A DNA stretch of 64,000 nt from the NCBI GenBank assembly GCA_964566545.1, contig CAZMIX010000005.1:1-64000 (forward strand), read 5' to 3'. The DNA is from JAEYFP01 sp964566545. Lineage in GTDB: Bacteria > Bacillota > Clostridia > Lachnospirales > Lachnospiraceae. Shown here piece after piece: positions 26,167 to 34,216 of the stretch (position 1 is the first letter of the stretch; each line of letters opens with the position of its first letter). The notes beneath the pieces are model-generated. The model searched no databases. It was not told where the DNA came from and was given only the letters and a program-made list of their open reading frames with translations. Both the position numbers and the translations under genes were made by a program.

Positions 26167-27150
26167 ATGGGCATTACGACAAAAGAGCTTGCAAAAATCT
26201 GCGGAGTTTCACGTACAACGGTACACCGGGCGTTATCCGACACGGGAAGGATCAACCCGGAAACGAAGGAAATGATTCTGAAAGCGGCGAAGGACTATGA
26301 TTACCGGCCCGATCTGCTTGCAAGAGGGCTTGTCAAGGGACAGACCTTTTATATCGGCGTCGTCGTACTCGACGTCAACAACCGCTATTTTGCGCAGATG
26401 CTGAGCGCGATCGAGGTGGAGGCGCGCAAGAGAGGGTACTTTGTCAATATCACGCTCCATGAGAAAAATAAGGCGATGGAAAAGGAACAGCTCGCGCGGC
26501 TTGCGGACTACCATGTGGACGGCATCATCCTCTCCTCCGTCAATAAGGGAGAGGACTATAAAAAATTTTTGGAGAGCTTGGACACGCCGATCGTGACGAT
26601 TGATAACAAAATCGCGGAAGGTATTCCATTTGCCGGGATCAAGGAGCGGGAGGCCGCCAAAACGGCCGTTATGCATATGGCGGGAAAGGGCTACGAAAAG
26701 ATTGTGTTTGTCTGCCCGCCCCTGTCGGACAGCAAAAAAGAAAACAGCTATGTGCATGAGGAGCGGGCAAAGGGATTTTTGGAGGCGATGAAAGCATACT
26801 CCGGTAAAAAAGCGGTCGTCATTCAGGAAAAGGAGTTTCTAAGCGCATCTCTTGCGGAGCTGTCCGCACATAAAAAAACGGCATTTTTCTGCTCCGGCGA
26901 TATGTTCGCATTGGAGCTGATGAAATTTTTAAAAAATAACGGGTATCAAGCTCCGAAGGATTACGGTATTATGGGCTTTGATAATATTGATACCCTGCAG
27001 TATGTGTCTCCGCGGCTGACGACGATCGACAATTCCGTAGAGCAGGTTGCGACGGCGGCGATGGAGCTCCTGTTTCAGCTCATTAACGGGGAAACGGCGA
27101 AAACCTGCCGCATTTTGGATCCCCATCTCATAGAAGGGGAAACGATATGA
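26167..27150 (+). CDS. LacI family transcriptional regulator
   Basis: Repressor of 327 aa. Residues 1-55 form the LacI helix-turn-helix and hinge (ITTKELAKICGVSRTTVHRAL, then DYDYRPDLLARGLV). A periplasmic-binding-protein-like sensor domain follows (YIGVVVLDVNNRYFAQML, DGIILSSVN, GIMGFDNIDTLQYVSPRLTTI). It follows the GH51 gene and is the best candidate to bind the GTACACGTGTAC-type operators at 21165 and 21308. Sugar effector unknown, probably arabinose or a related oligosaccharide. Confidence 0.88.
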   Translation: MGITTKELAKICGVSRTTVHRALSDTGRINPETKEMILKAAKDYDYRPDLLARGLVKGQTFYIGVVVLDVNNRYFAQMLSAIEVEARKRGYFVNITLHEKNKAMEKEQLARLADYHVDGIILSSVNKGEDYKKFLESLDTPIVTIDNKIAEGIPFAGIKEREAAKTAVMHMAGKGYEKIVFVCPPLSDSKKENSYVHEERAKGFLEAMKAYSGKKAVVIQEKEFLSASLAELSAHKKTAFFCSGDMFALELMKFLKNNGYQAPKDYGIMGFDNIDTLQYVSPRLTTIDNSVEQVATAAMELLFQLINGETAKTCRILDPHLIEGETI

Positions 27151-27162
27151 GTCGGAATACAA

Positions 27163-27191
27163 TTGACAGCCTTATACAAAGCGGATATGAT
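27163..27191 (+). promoter_or_regulatory. Promoter of the sensor-kinase operon
   Basis: TTGACA (27163-27168), 17 bp spacer, TATGAT (27186-27191), about 55 bp before the kinase start. Confidence 0.7.
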
Positions 27192-27246
27192 AAATGCAAA
27201 GTAAAACGACGGAAGCCTATTACGGAAAGCAGAATTAAAAAATAGA

Positions 27247-28728
27247 ATGAAACATGAAATGTACGCGGGAAAGATAAAATATCCATTAAAGTATAAAATG
27301 TTTACACTGGTGCTGATAGCGATGGTTCCGTTGCTGTCGGTAACGGTGTATTTGATTTTTTCTCTTCTGAATTACAGCAATTCTTATGATTCGATTGTAA
27401 GCAACATGACGATAGCGAATAATTACAATCTGAATTTCAAAGAAGAGATGGATGAAAGTATTTACAAGCTGGCGGTAGGGTATGTCACATTTGATATGAT
27501 CGATGAAGACCCTACCTTACAAAATCCATATACGCTGTTAGAGGAGCTTCGAAGTGAATTCAACGAATTGATGAAAATCACGACGGACAGGGAAAGCAGG
27601 GGCTGGCTGCAAAGCCTGCTTCGGAATATCGACACGCTGGAAGACCGGATTGATGATATCAGGGAGAATATCGAGCGGGGCGGCCAGTACGAAGAAAATA
27701 TAGAAATGCTTGATAACAATATCTATATTCTGACGGAGCTGATTCAGGACGATATCCAGTATTATATCTATTATCAGACGGAGAGTATCGATCATCTGAA
27801 AACGCAGCTGAACAGTCAGGTGTATTCCTTTATTGTATTCTGGACGGTTATGATTGCCGTCATTGTTCTTCTGGCTGTCGTCATCACATCCCTGATTCTA
27901 AACAGTATCATAAAACCGGTAGAGGAGCTGTGCCGGGTGACGGAACGGATTGCGGACGGCGATTTCGAGAGCCGAGCCGGAGTGAGTACGAAGGACGAGA
28001 TGTCTGTTTTGGCGCAAAGCGTCAATGATATGTCGGGGCATCTGCAAATCATGGTGGATAAGATCAAGGAAGATGAGCGTAAGATGCGCCATGCTGAGCT
28101 GCGTCTTCTGCAGGAACAGATTAATCCGCATTTCCTCTATAACACGCTGGATACGATTGTATGGCTGATCGAGTGCAATGATGCGGAAAGCGCAGTCAAT
28201 ATGGTTGTGGCGCTGTCCGATTTTTTCCGCCTTGTATTAAGCAGGGGAAATGAATATATCACGATCCGCGAGGAAGAACAGCATATCAGAAGCTATCTGG
28301 AAATCCAGCAGGTGCGTTACGGGGATATTCTGGAATATGAGATCGACATCGCCTCCGATATTTACGAATATAAAATATTGAAGCTGACACTGCAGCCGCT
28401 TGTAGAGAATTCCCTATATCATGGAATCAAGTACAAACGGGCGAGAGGGCTGATTAAAGTAACCGGAGAGCGTAAGATGGAACAGATCGTTTTGACGGTA
28501 CAGGATACCGGTGTCGGCATGGAATCAGAGGAGCTTGAAAGGCTGCGCAGAGAAATTGTCAGACCTTCTGCGGAGAGCAAAACCGGATTCGGTCTTGCGA
28601 ATGTGAATGAGCGCATTCGTATGAACTTCGGACAGGAATATGGGATGACGATTGAATCCGAAAAAGGGAAGGGCACATCGATTAAAATTATAATTCCTGC
28701 GGAGTATTCCGACAGCGTAAAGGGTTAG
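27247..28728 (+). CDS. YesM/LytS-type sensor histidine kinase
   Basis: Membrane sensor kinase of 493 aa. Helix 1 lies near residues 15-38 and helix 2 near 193-218, with an extracellular helical loop of about 150 residues between. A HAMP linker follows (SIIKPVEELCRVTERIADGD). The His_kinase domain carries His295 in EQINPHFLYNTLDT, the autophosphorylation site. The ATPase domain has LVENSLYHGI (N box), DTGVGM (G1) and FGLANVNERI. No strong ribosome-binding site is seen before the ATG. The next gene is a sugar-binding lipoprotein and the third a YesN-type regulator, so the kinase probably senses sugar through the binding protein rather than directly (inference). Confidence 0.9.
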   Translation: MKHEMYAGKIKYPLKYKMFTLVLIAMVPLLSVTVYLIFSLLNYSNSYDSIVSNMTIANNYNLNFKEEMDESIYKLAVGYVTFDMIDEDPTLQNPYTLLEELRSEFNELMKITTDRESRGWLQSLLRNIDTLEDRIDDIRENIERGGQYEENIEMLDNNIYILTELIQDDIQYYIYYQTESIDHLKTQLNSQVYSFIVFWTVMIAVIVLLAVVITSLILNSIIKPVEELCRVTERIADGDFESRAGVSTKDEMSVLAQSVNDMSGHLQIMVDKIKEDERKMRHAELRLLQEQINPHFLYNTLDTIVWLIECNDAESAVNMVVALSDFFRLVLSRGNEYITIREEEQHIRSYLEIQQVRYGDILEYEIDIASDIYEYKILKLTLQPLVENSLYHGIKYKRARGLIKVTGERKMEQIVLTVQDTGVGMESEELERLRREIVRPSAESKTGFGLANVNERIRMNFGQEYGMTIESEKGKGTSIKIIIPAEYSDSVKG

Positions 28729-28737
28729 GTGCAGGTG

Positions 28738-29766
28738 ATGAGTCAAAGAAAAGCAAAGCATAAATTGGTTCTTGTTCTGGTCCTGTTTGCCATGATACTA
28801 TTATGCGGCTGCGGAATGGCGCCGTTTTACAGTCCTGTCATGGAAGAAAACGAAATGGATGAAGAGGAAAATCTGATTGTGGTAGGGATTTCACAGCTTG
28901 GAAGCGAGTCCGTATGGCGTTCGGCAAATACACTTTCCATTCAGAATGCGATATCAAAAGAAAACGGGTATTTTCCAATATTTAATAATGCAAGGCAGAA
29001 ACAGGAAAACCAGATTAAGGCAATCCGTGGTTTTATTTCACAGCGGGTGGATTACATTGTATTTGCTCCGCTTGTTGAGGATGGCTGGGATACGATTCTA
29101 CAGGAAGCGAAGGATGCGGGAATCCCCGTAATTCTGATGGATCGCACGATTTCTGCAAAAGATGACTCTCTGTATGTGACAAGAGTAGGAACCGATGCCA
29201 GAAAAGAAGGAGAGAACGCAGGATACGGGCTGGAGACGGAGCTTGCGAAAACACATCGCGATGATGAAGAAATCAATATTGTAGTGCTGCAGGGAACACT
29301 GGGTTCCTCCGTACAGCGGGGTCGTACGGCGGGCTTTGACTCCGTTGTGAGAGAACATGAGAACTGGCGCATTCTGGAGCAGGTAGACGCTGATTTTACA
29401 ACATCAAAGGGAAAAGAGATCATGGAACAGATGCTGAAAAAGTATCAGGACATTGATGTGGTAGTGTCTCAGAATGATGATATGACTTTTGGCGCGATAG
29501 AGGCAATTAAGGAAGCAGGCCTTACGACAGGAATCGGCGGAGATATCATTATTATTTCCACGGATGCGGTATACGACGCATTGCAGATGGTGAAGGACGG
29601 CATGATCAATGTAGATGTTGAGTGCAATCCGGAGCAGGGAGAGGCCGTTCTCGAGGTGATTCGAAAGCTGGAGCGTGGAGAAACCGTAGAAAAAGAATAC
29701 ATTGTCGAGGAAAAGGTGTTTACGATAGACAATGTGGAGCAGTATCTAGATACAAGAACTTATTAG
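28738..29766 (+). CDS. Sugar-binding lipoprotein between kinase and regulator (YtfQ-like; putative sensor subunit)
   Basis: Periplasmic-binding-protein-fold protein of 342 aa. A hydrophobic N-terminus ends in LLCGCG, with Cys25 as the likely lipid anchor. The mature part has the YtfQ pattern GISQLGSESVWRSANTLSIQ, ARQKQENQIKAI, PLVEDGWDTILQEAKDAGIP, LQGTLGSS and VSQNDDMTFGAIEAIKEAG. It closely resembles the transport binding protein at 41640-42605. It lies 9 bases after the kinase and 14 before the response regulator, with no transporter genes in the operon. In Clostridium beijerinckii the XylFII-LytS-YesN system uses such an embedded binding protein to present xylose to the kinase; the same role is inferred here. 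Start chosen at ATG 28738; GTG 28729 is possible. Confidence 0.82.
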   Translation: MSQRKAKHKLVLVLVLFAMILLCGCGMAPFYSPVMEENEMDEEENLIVVGISQLGSESVWRSANTLSIQNAISKENGYFPIFNNARQKQENQIKAIRGFISQRVDYIVFAPLVEDGWDTILQEAKDAGIPVILMDRTISAKDDSLYVTRVGTDARKEGENAGYGLETELAKTHRDDEEINIVVLQGTLGSSVQRGRTAGFDSVVREHENWRILEQVDADFTTSKGKEIMEQMLKKYQDIDVVVSQNDDMTFGAIEAIKEAGLTTGIGGDIIIISTDAVYDALQMVKDGMINVDVECNPEQGEAVLEVIRKLERGETVEKEYIVEEKVFTIDNVEQYLDTRTY

Positions 29767-29780
29767 AATGGGAGAATGTT

Positions 29781-31409
29781 ATGTTAAAGGTCTTTTTGGT
29801 GGAAGATGAAAGTATTATGAGGAAAGGCTTGAGAGATAATATTCCCTGGCAGCAGTACGGCTATGAATTCGTCGGTGAGGCGAGCGACGGAGAAATGGCG
29901 TTGCCGTTAATCAGAAAGACCATACCGGATGTTTTGATTACGGATATTAAAATGCCCTTTATGAACGGCATTGCCTTAAGTCAGGTAGTGACACGCGAAT
30001 TTCCCAACATAAAAATCATTATCATCAGCGGATATGATGAATTCGAGTTTGCCCGCCAGGCAATTCAGATTGGCGTGGAGCAATATCTGTTAAAGCCGAT
30101 TACAAGAAGCACGATGCAGAAGGTACTGCTAGAGGTACGTGAAAAAATAGAAAATGAGCGGGAACAGAAAAGCTATGTGGAAAAATTTCAGGAGGAGCGC
30201 CATGAATATGAACAGTTCTCCAGAAGATATTTCTTTGAACAAATTTTTGAAGGAAAACTGTCCGTACAGCAGATTTATGAAGAGGCGCAGAAGCTTTCTC
30301 TGGAAATGGATGCGTCCTGCTATAACATCGTTCTTGTCAGCATGCAGGAAAAGAGGATCAATATAGAAGACAGAGGTCCGGCTTCCGAAATCTGCGAGCG
30401 GCAGCAGGAGGAGCTGCTGCGATTCTTTCTGCGCTTTTCCGAATATATGGTATTTCGTTGGAATATCAATACATACGGTATCCTGATAAAGGGTGATACC
30501 ACACAGATGAAGGAGTATACGGAACGCTGTATATTGGGAATCAAGAGAATCTGTGAGGCGGTGGATCAATATCTGGAGTGGTATGTGGCGGAAGGAATAC
30601 CGGTTGAGAGACTGAGTATGCTGTCGGAATGCTATAGAAAAGTAAATCATATTTTTTCTTATCGCTTTCTTGTTCCTTTAAGGCATATTTTATCGCAAAG
30701 CATTATTTCCGAAGCTCTGCCGGATAATGAGGAGGGAAATTACGAAAGCCTGGAGCTTGCAAAGATAGATCCGGAGATTATCAGAAGCTTTCTGGCGAAG
30801 GGAAGCAGGGATGAAATAGAAGGATTTGTAGACAGTTATTTTCTGAGTCTTCAGGATGCGCTGAAATCAAAGCTGTTCCGGGATTATCTCATTTTGAATA
30901 TTCGCTTTATTACACTGGCCTATATGGAAGCCTTAGGCTTTTCGCAGGCGGAATTCCTAAAGCAGGCCAATGTGGATAAGGAACAGGAGCATTCTGCCGG
31001 CCTAGATGTAATAAGAAGCTATGTGCTAAATATGATGAGCAATGCATTACAGTTTCGTGACAGGCAGAATAATAACCAGGGCAAATATATTTTGAAAAAG
31101 GCATTGGATTACATAGAACGGAATTATACACAGGAAACCCTTTCCTTAAACGAAGTGGCGAGTGTCATCAATGTGAGCGCAAATTATTTCAGCGCGATTT
31201 TCAGCAATGAGATGAAGATGACATTTGTGGAATATGTGACACAGAAACGCATGGAAAGAGCGAAGAAGCTGCTTAGACAGACGGATAAACACTCAGGGGA
31301 AATAGCTACTGAGGTGGGCTATAAGGATTCGCACTATTTCAGCTTTGTATTCAAAAAGACGCAGGGTTATACGCCGCGCGAGTACCGCAACGGAAAAGAG
31401 GATTTTTGA
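29781..31409 (+). CDS. YesN-type AraC family response regulator
   Basis: Response regulator of 542 aa. The N-terminal receiver domain (VFLVEDESIMRKGL) has the phosphorylated Asp55 in LITDIKMPFMNG and Lys near 105 in YLLKPI. A long middle region of about 300 residues is typical of YesN. The C-terminal AraC DNA-binding domain has two helix-turn-helices (NEVASVINVSANYFSAIFSN, then IATEVGYKDSHYFSFVFKK). It is activated by the kinase two genes upstream and probably turns on the neighbouring sugar transporters (inference). Start 29781 follows GGGAGAA. Its stop lies one base from the stop of the convergent AraR-like gene. Confidence 0.9.
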   Translation: MLKVFLVEDESIMRKGLRDNIPWQQYGYEFVGEASDGEMALPLIRKTIPDVLITDIKMPFMNGIALSQVVTREFPNIKIIIISGYDEFEFARQAIQIGVEQYLLKPITRSTMQKVLLEVREKIENEREQKSYVEKFQEERHEYEQFSRRYFFEQIFEGKLSVQQIYEEAQKLSLEMDASCYNIVLVSMQEKRINIEDRGPASEICERQQEELLRFFLRFSEYMVFRWNINTYGILIKGDTTQMKEYTERCILGIKRICEAVDQYLEWYVAEGIPVERLSMLSECYRKVNHIFSYRFLVPLRHILSQSIISEALPDNEEGNYESLELAKIDPEIIRSFLAKGSRDEIEGFVDSYFLSLQDALKSKLFRDYLILNIRFITLAYMEALGFSQAEFLKQANVDKEQEHSAGLDVIRSYVLNMMSNALQFRDRQNNNQGKYILKKALDYIERNYTQETLSLNEVASVINVSANYFSAIFSNEMKMTFVEYVTQKRMERAKKLLRQTDKHSGEIATEVGYKDSHYFSFVFKKTQGYTPREYRNGKEDF

Positions 31410-31410
31410 A

Positions 31411-32496
31411 TCAGCTTTCACGGATTGCGTCGCTGTTTCGGTTTACCAAATGCCAGGACAGGCTTATGGATGTAAAGGGCTCGCCCCGCATGAGGCTGAT
31501 AAGACCTGACGCTGCAGCTCTGCCCAGCTCGTGCGAATTGTGGGACAGGGAGGTAATCCTTTGGGAACCGAAATTGCTTAAGTAGCTGTTATCAAAAGAA
31601 ACAATACTGACATCTGCCGGTACTAAAATACCGGTAGCTTTTAATTCTTTCATCAGCCAGTAGGCAATTTCGTCGTTATAACATACGACAGCGGAGCAGG
31701 AGTTCAGTTTCCCGCGGATAAATTCCGCGAGAAAGCCGGTATCCTGCTTTTTTTGAAGGCTGGCCAGGTCGTCTGTCAAAAACCAGCCGATGTTCTCATC
31801 CTGAAAAGCTGCCGAGGCGTCTGCCAGAGCGGTGATCAGACCGTGATATCGCTGGATTCCCTTATGGTCATCCTGTTTGAATATACCGGCAATTGCGCGA
31901 TGGTTTCTTTGCAGCAGATATTTTCCGAGAACATATCCGCCATAAAAATCATCGCTTTTTACATAAGGAAATGTCGGAAAATTTGGATAGAATCCGGACA
32001 GAAACAGAATAACGGTACCCCTTTCCTTAAGCATTTCATATAAGTCCAAATTCGGATTTGGCAGCGCGGAACGAACCGGTTCCACGATAATTCCGCGGAC
32101 CGGATGGTTCAGAAGATGTTTTAAAAATTCCCGCTCTTTCATGACTTTATTTTCGGTTAAATAAAGGGTTGAGGAATAATTTTCTTTATTTAAAGAAGCT
32201 AGAATATCGCCCAACAGTTTCGGATAAATATATTCATTATCATAAGTAAGTAAAACAGCGACCTGCCTTTTGGCGGAGTTTGGGGAAGTATCCTTAATAT
32301 AGGTGCCGCTTCCCTGCCGGCGCTCGATCAGATCCTCATCGATCAAAATCTCCAGGGCACGGCGTACGGTCTGTCTGCTGACGCCGTATTTTTTGCATAG
32401 CTTTTCCTCGGTCGGAAGTGTATAGCTTCCCTTGCGTATATTGGATAAAATTTGTTCCTTCAGTAAATTCGAAAGCCGGATGTATTTTGGCGTCAT
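31411..32496 (-). CDS. AraR-like repressor (GntR helix-turn-helix plus LacI-type sensor)
   Basis: Repressor of 361 aa. Residues 1-70 form a GntR winged helix (YIRLSNLLKEQILSNIRKGS, PTEEKLCKKYGVSRQTVRRAL, RRQGSGTYI). The rest is a LacI/PBP-like sensor (VAVLLTYDNEYIYPKLLGDI, FYGGYVLGKYLL, CYNDEIAYWLM, VSIVSFDNSYLSNFG). This combination is that of AraR, the L-arabinose-responsive repressor of Bacillus. It diverges from the transporter genes starting at 33032 and would bind in the long A+T-rich gap between. Start 32496 begins at MTPKYIRLSNLL; the longer frame from 32559 lacks family features. The exact sugar is not proven. Confidence 0.85.
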   Translation of the reverse strand: MTPKYIRLSNLLKEQILSNIRKGSYTLPTEEKLCKKYGVSRQTVRRALEILIDEDLIERRQGSGTYIKDTSPNSAKRQVAVLLTYDNEYIYPKLLGDILASLNKENYSSTLYLTENKVMKEREFLKHLLNHPVRGIIVEPVRSALPNPNLDLYEMLKERGTVILFLSGFYPNFPTFPYVKSDDFYGGYVLGKYLLQRNHRAIAGIFKQDDHKGIQRYHGLITALADASAAFQDENIGWFLTDDLASLQKKQDTGFLAEFIRGKLNSCSAVVCYNDEIAYWLMKELKATGILVPADVSIVSFDNSYLSNFGSQRITSLSHNSHELGRAAASGLISLMRGEPFTSISLSWHLVNRNSDAIRES

Positions 32497-33031
32497 GGAA
32501 TTCCTGCTCCAATCATTGAATATTCTGTAATAGAAAAGTGCTCCCGCAGCGGAACACACTTTTATTCTTACTAATTAACATACAATAGAATGGAGCAGTC
32601 CGCAAGTTTTCATTTTTTAAATATAAAGGGATTATTTTCGGATTTTCGAAAAATTCATGGATATCATTCTTTATAAAAAAACGTAAAAAATTCTCTCTTC
32701 ATATGAAAAAATCCTACTTTTTTTTAAAGTACTGATGAAAATCACAATAACATATTCCAGTTGATTTGGAACAAAAATTAAAAAAATAGAATGATTTTTT
32801 TAATTAATTCGGAAAAAATTGAACAAAAAAACCGCAAATTTTAAATTTGTACTTCAATTCATAGTTTGTCCAAATAATTTGTATTGTTCAAGTCTACAAA
32901 ACTGGCTAATTTGCATAAAAATACAGAAAACCGCATTGACTTAATGGAGTTTATTAGGTAAATTTGACTTATAGAAATCAATTGTGGTTTCGAAAATAAC
33001 AATGGTTCAAAGAAAGGGAGGAAACAAAGAA
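32497..33031. promoter_or_regulatory. A+T-rich regulatory gap between AraR-like gene and transporter operon
   Basis: 535 bp without a gene. For the rightward operon, TTGACT (32936-32941) and TAAATT (32959-32964) are 17 bp apart. ATTTGTAC (32845-32852) equals one half of the Bacillus AraR operator (ATTTGTACGTACAAAT), but the second half is poor. Several A and T tracts suggest bent DNA. Activator sites for the YesN regulators may also be here. Confidence 0.45.
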
Positions 33032-34102
33032 ATGAAGAAGAAACTTTTAAGTGTACTTTTAAGTACGGCAATGACAGCAGCTTTACTGGCTGGATGCGGC
33101 AGCGCAGCTACTACGGAGACAGCGCCTGCAGCAGCTACGGAGGAGGCAGCTCCTGTAGAAGAAGCAGCGCCCGCAGAAGAGGAAGCAGCCGTTGAGGAAG
33201 CAGCACCCGCAGAGGCATCAGGCGAGCTGATTAAGGTTGGTATTATTAATAACGACCCGAACGAATCCGGATATCGTACAGCGAATGATAAAGATATGAA
33301 AGAAATGTTTACGGAAGCAAACGGATACGAAGCATCCTTTGCATACAGCCTTAAGAATGATGAGCAGATTACGGCGGCTCAGAAGTTTATCCAGGACGGC
33401 GTTGACTATCTGCTTCTTTCTGCAGCAGATACGGCAGGCTGGGATTCGGTTTTACAGGACGCACAGGACGCAGGTATCAGAGTAATCCTGTTTGACCGTA
33501 CGATCGATGCTGACGAAAGTCTTTACGAAGCTTCTATCGTTTCCGATATGGCTAAAGAAGGCGAAACAGCAGTTGAATGGTTAAAGGGTCAGGCACTTGA
33601 CGAATACAATGTAATCCACCTTCAGGGCGTTATGGGTTCTGCAGCGCAGAAGGGACGCACAGGCGCTCTTGATGAAGCATCCAAGTCTGACGGATGGAAG
33701 CTTGTTACACAGCAGACAGCGGAGTGGAATGCTGAAAAAGCACAGCAGATCGTTCAGTCCGTGATCGATTCAGGCGAATCCTTCAACGTAATCTATGCTG
33801 AGAACGACGATATGGCTAAGGGCGCTGTAGCAGCTCTTGACAAAGCAAACATCTCTCATGGTGTTGGCAAGGATGTCATCGTTATGGGCTTTGACTGCAA
33901 CAAGTGGGCATTGGAAGAGCTTCTTGCTCAGAACTGGAACTATGATGGACAGTGCAATCCTTTCCAGGCTTCCTACATTGATGAAATCATCAAGACGATC
34001 GAAGGCGGCGGAACACTTGCACAGAAGACGATCATCATGGATGAAAAGGGCTTTGATGCTACGACTATCACACAGGAAGATGTTGATAACTACGGTATTT
34101 AA
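33032..34102 (+). CDS. Sugar-binding lipoprotein of ABC system 1 (YtfQ-like)
   Basis: Substrate-binding protein of 356 aa. The signal peptide ends in LLAGC with Cys22 lipidated, then a Glu/Ala/Pro-rich linker of about 40 residues. The mature PBP-fold domain (IKVGIINNDPNESGYRTAND, AGWDSVLQDAQDAGIRVILFDRTID, HLQGVMGSAAQKGR, YAENDDMAKGAVAALDKA) is related to YtfQ, the galactofuranose/arabinofuranose-type binding protein. It supplies the ATPase and permeases downstream. A terminator-like hairpin after the gene probably keeps its level above theirs. Start 33032 follows GGGAGG. Confidence 0.88.
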   Translation: MKKKLLSVLLSTAMTAALLAGCGSAATTETAPAAATEEAAPVEEAAPAEEEAAVEEAAPAEASGELIKVGIINNDPNESGYRTANDKDMKEMFTEANGYEASFAYSLKNDEQITAAQKFIQDGVDYLLLSAADTAGWDSVLQDAQDAGIRVILFDRTIDADESLYEASIVSDMAKEGETAVEWLKGQALDEYNVIHLQGVMGSAAQKGRTGALDEASKSDGWKLVTQQTAEWNAEKAQQIVQSVIDSGESFNVIYAENDDMAKGAVAALDKANISHGVGKDVIVMGFDCNKWALEELLAQNWNYDGQCNPFQASYIDEIIKTIEGGGTLAQKTIIMDEKGFDATTITQEDVDNYGI

Positions 34103-34134
34103 ATAAGACCGGATTTTGTGATTGATTGTTAAAA

Positions 34135-34185
34135 AGACGCGGCGCAGCGTAAATGAAGAATTGTACGCATGCACCGCGTCTCTTT
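34135..34185 (+). terminator. Partial terminator between binding protein and ATPase genes
   Basis: AGACGCGG (34135-34142) pairs with CCGCGTCT (34174-34181), with further inner pairing, followed by CTTTTCT. The same operon continues, so it is likely leaky and sets stoichiometry. Confidence 0.7.
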
Positions 34186-34216
34186 TCTAAAATAGATGGA
34201 AGGAGTGAACACACGG

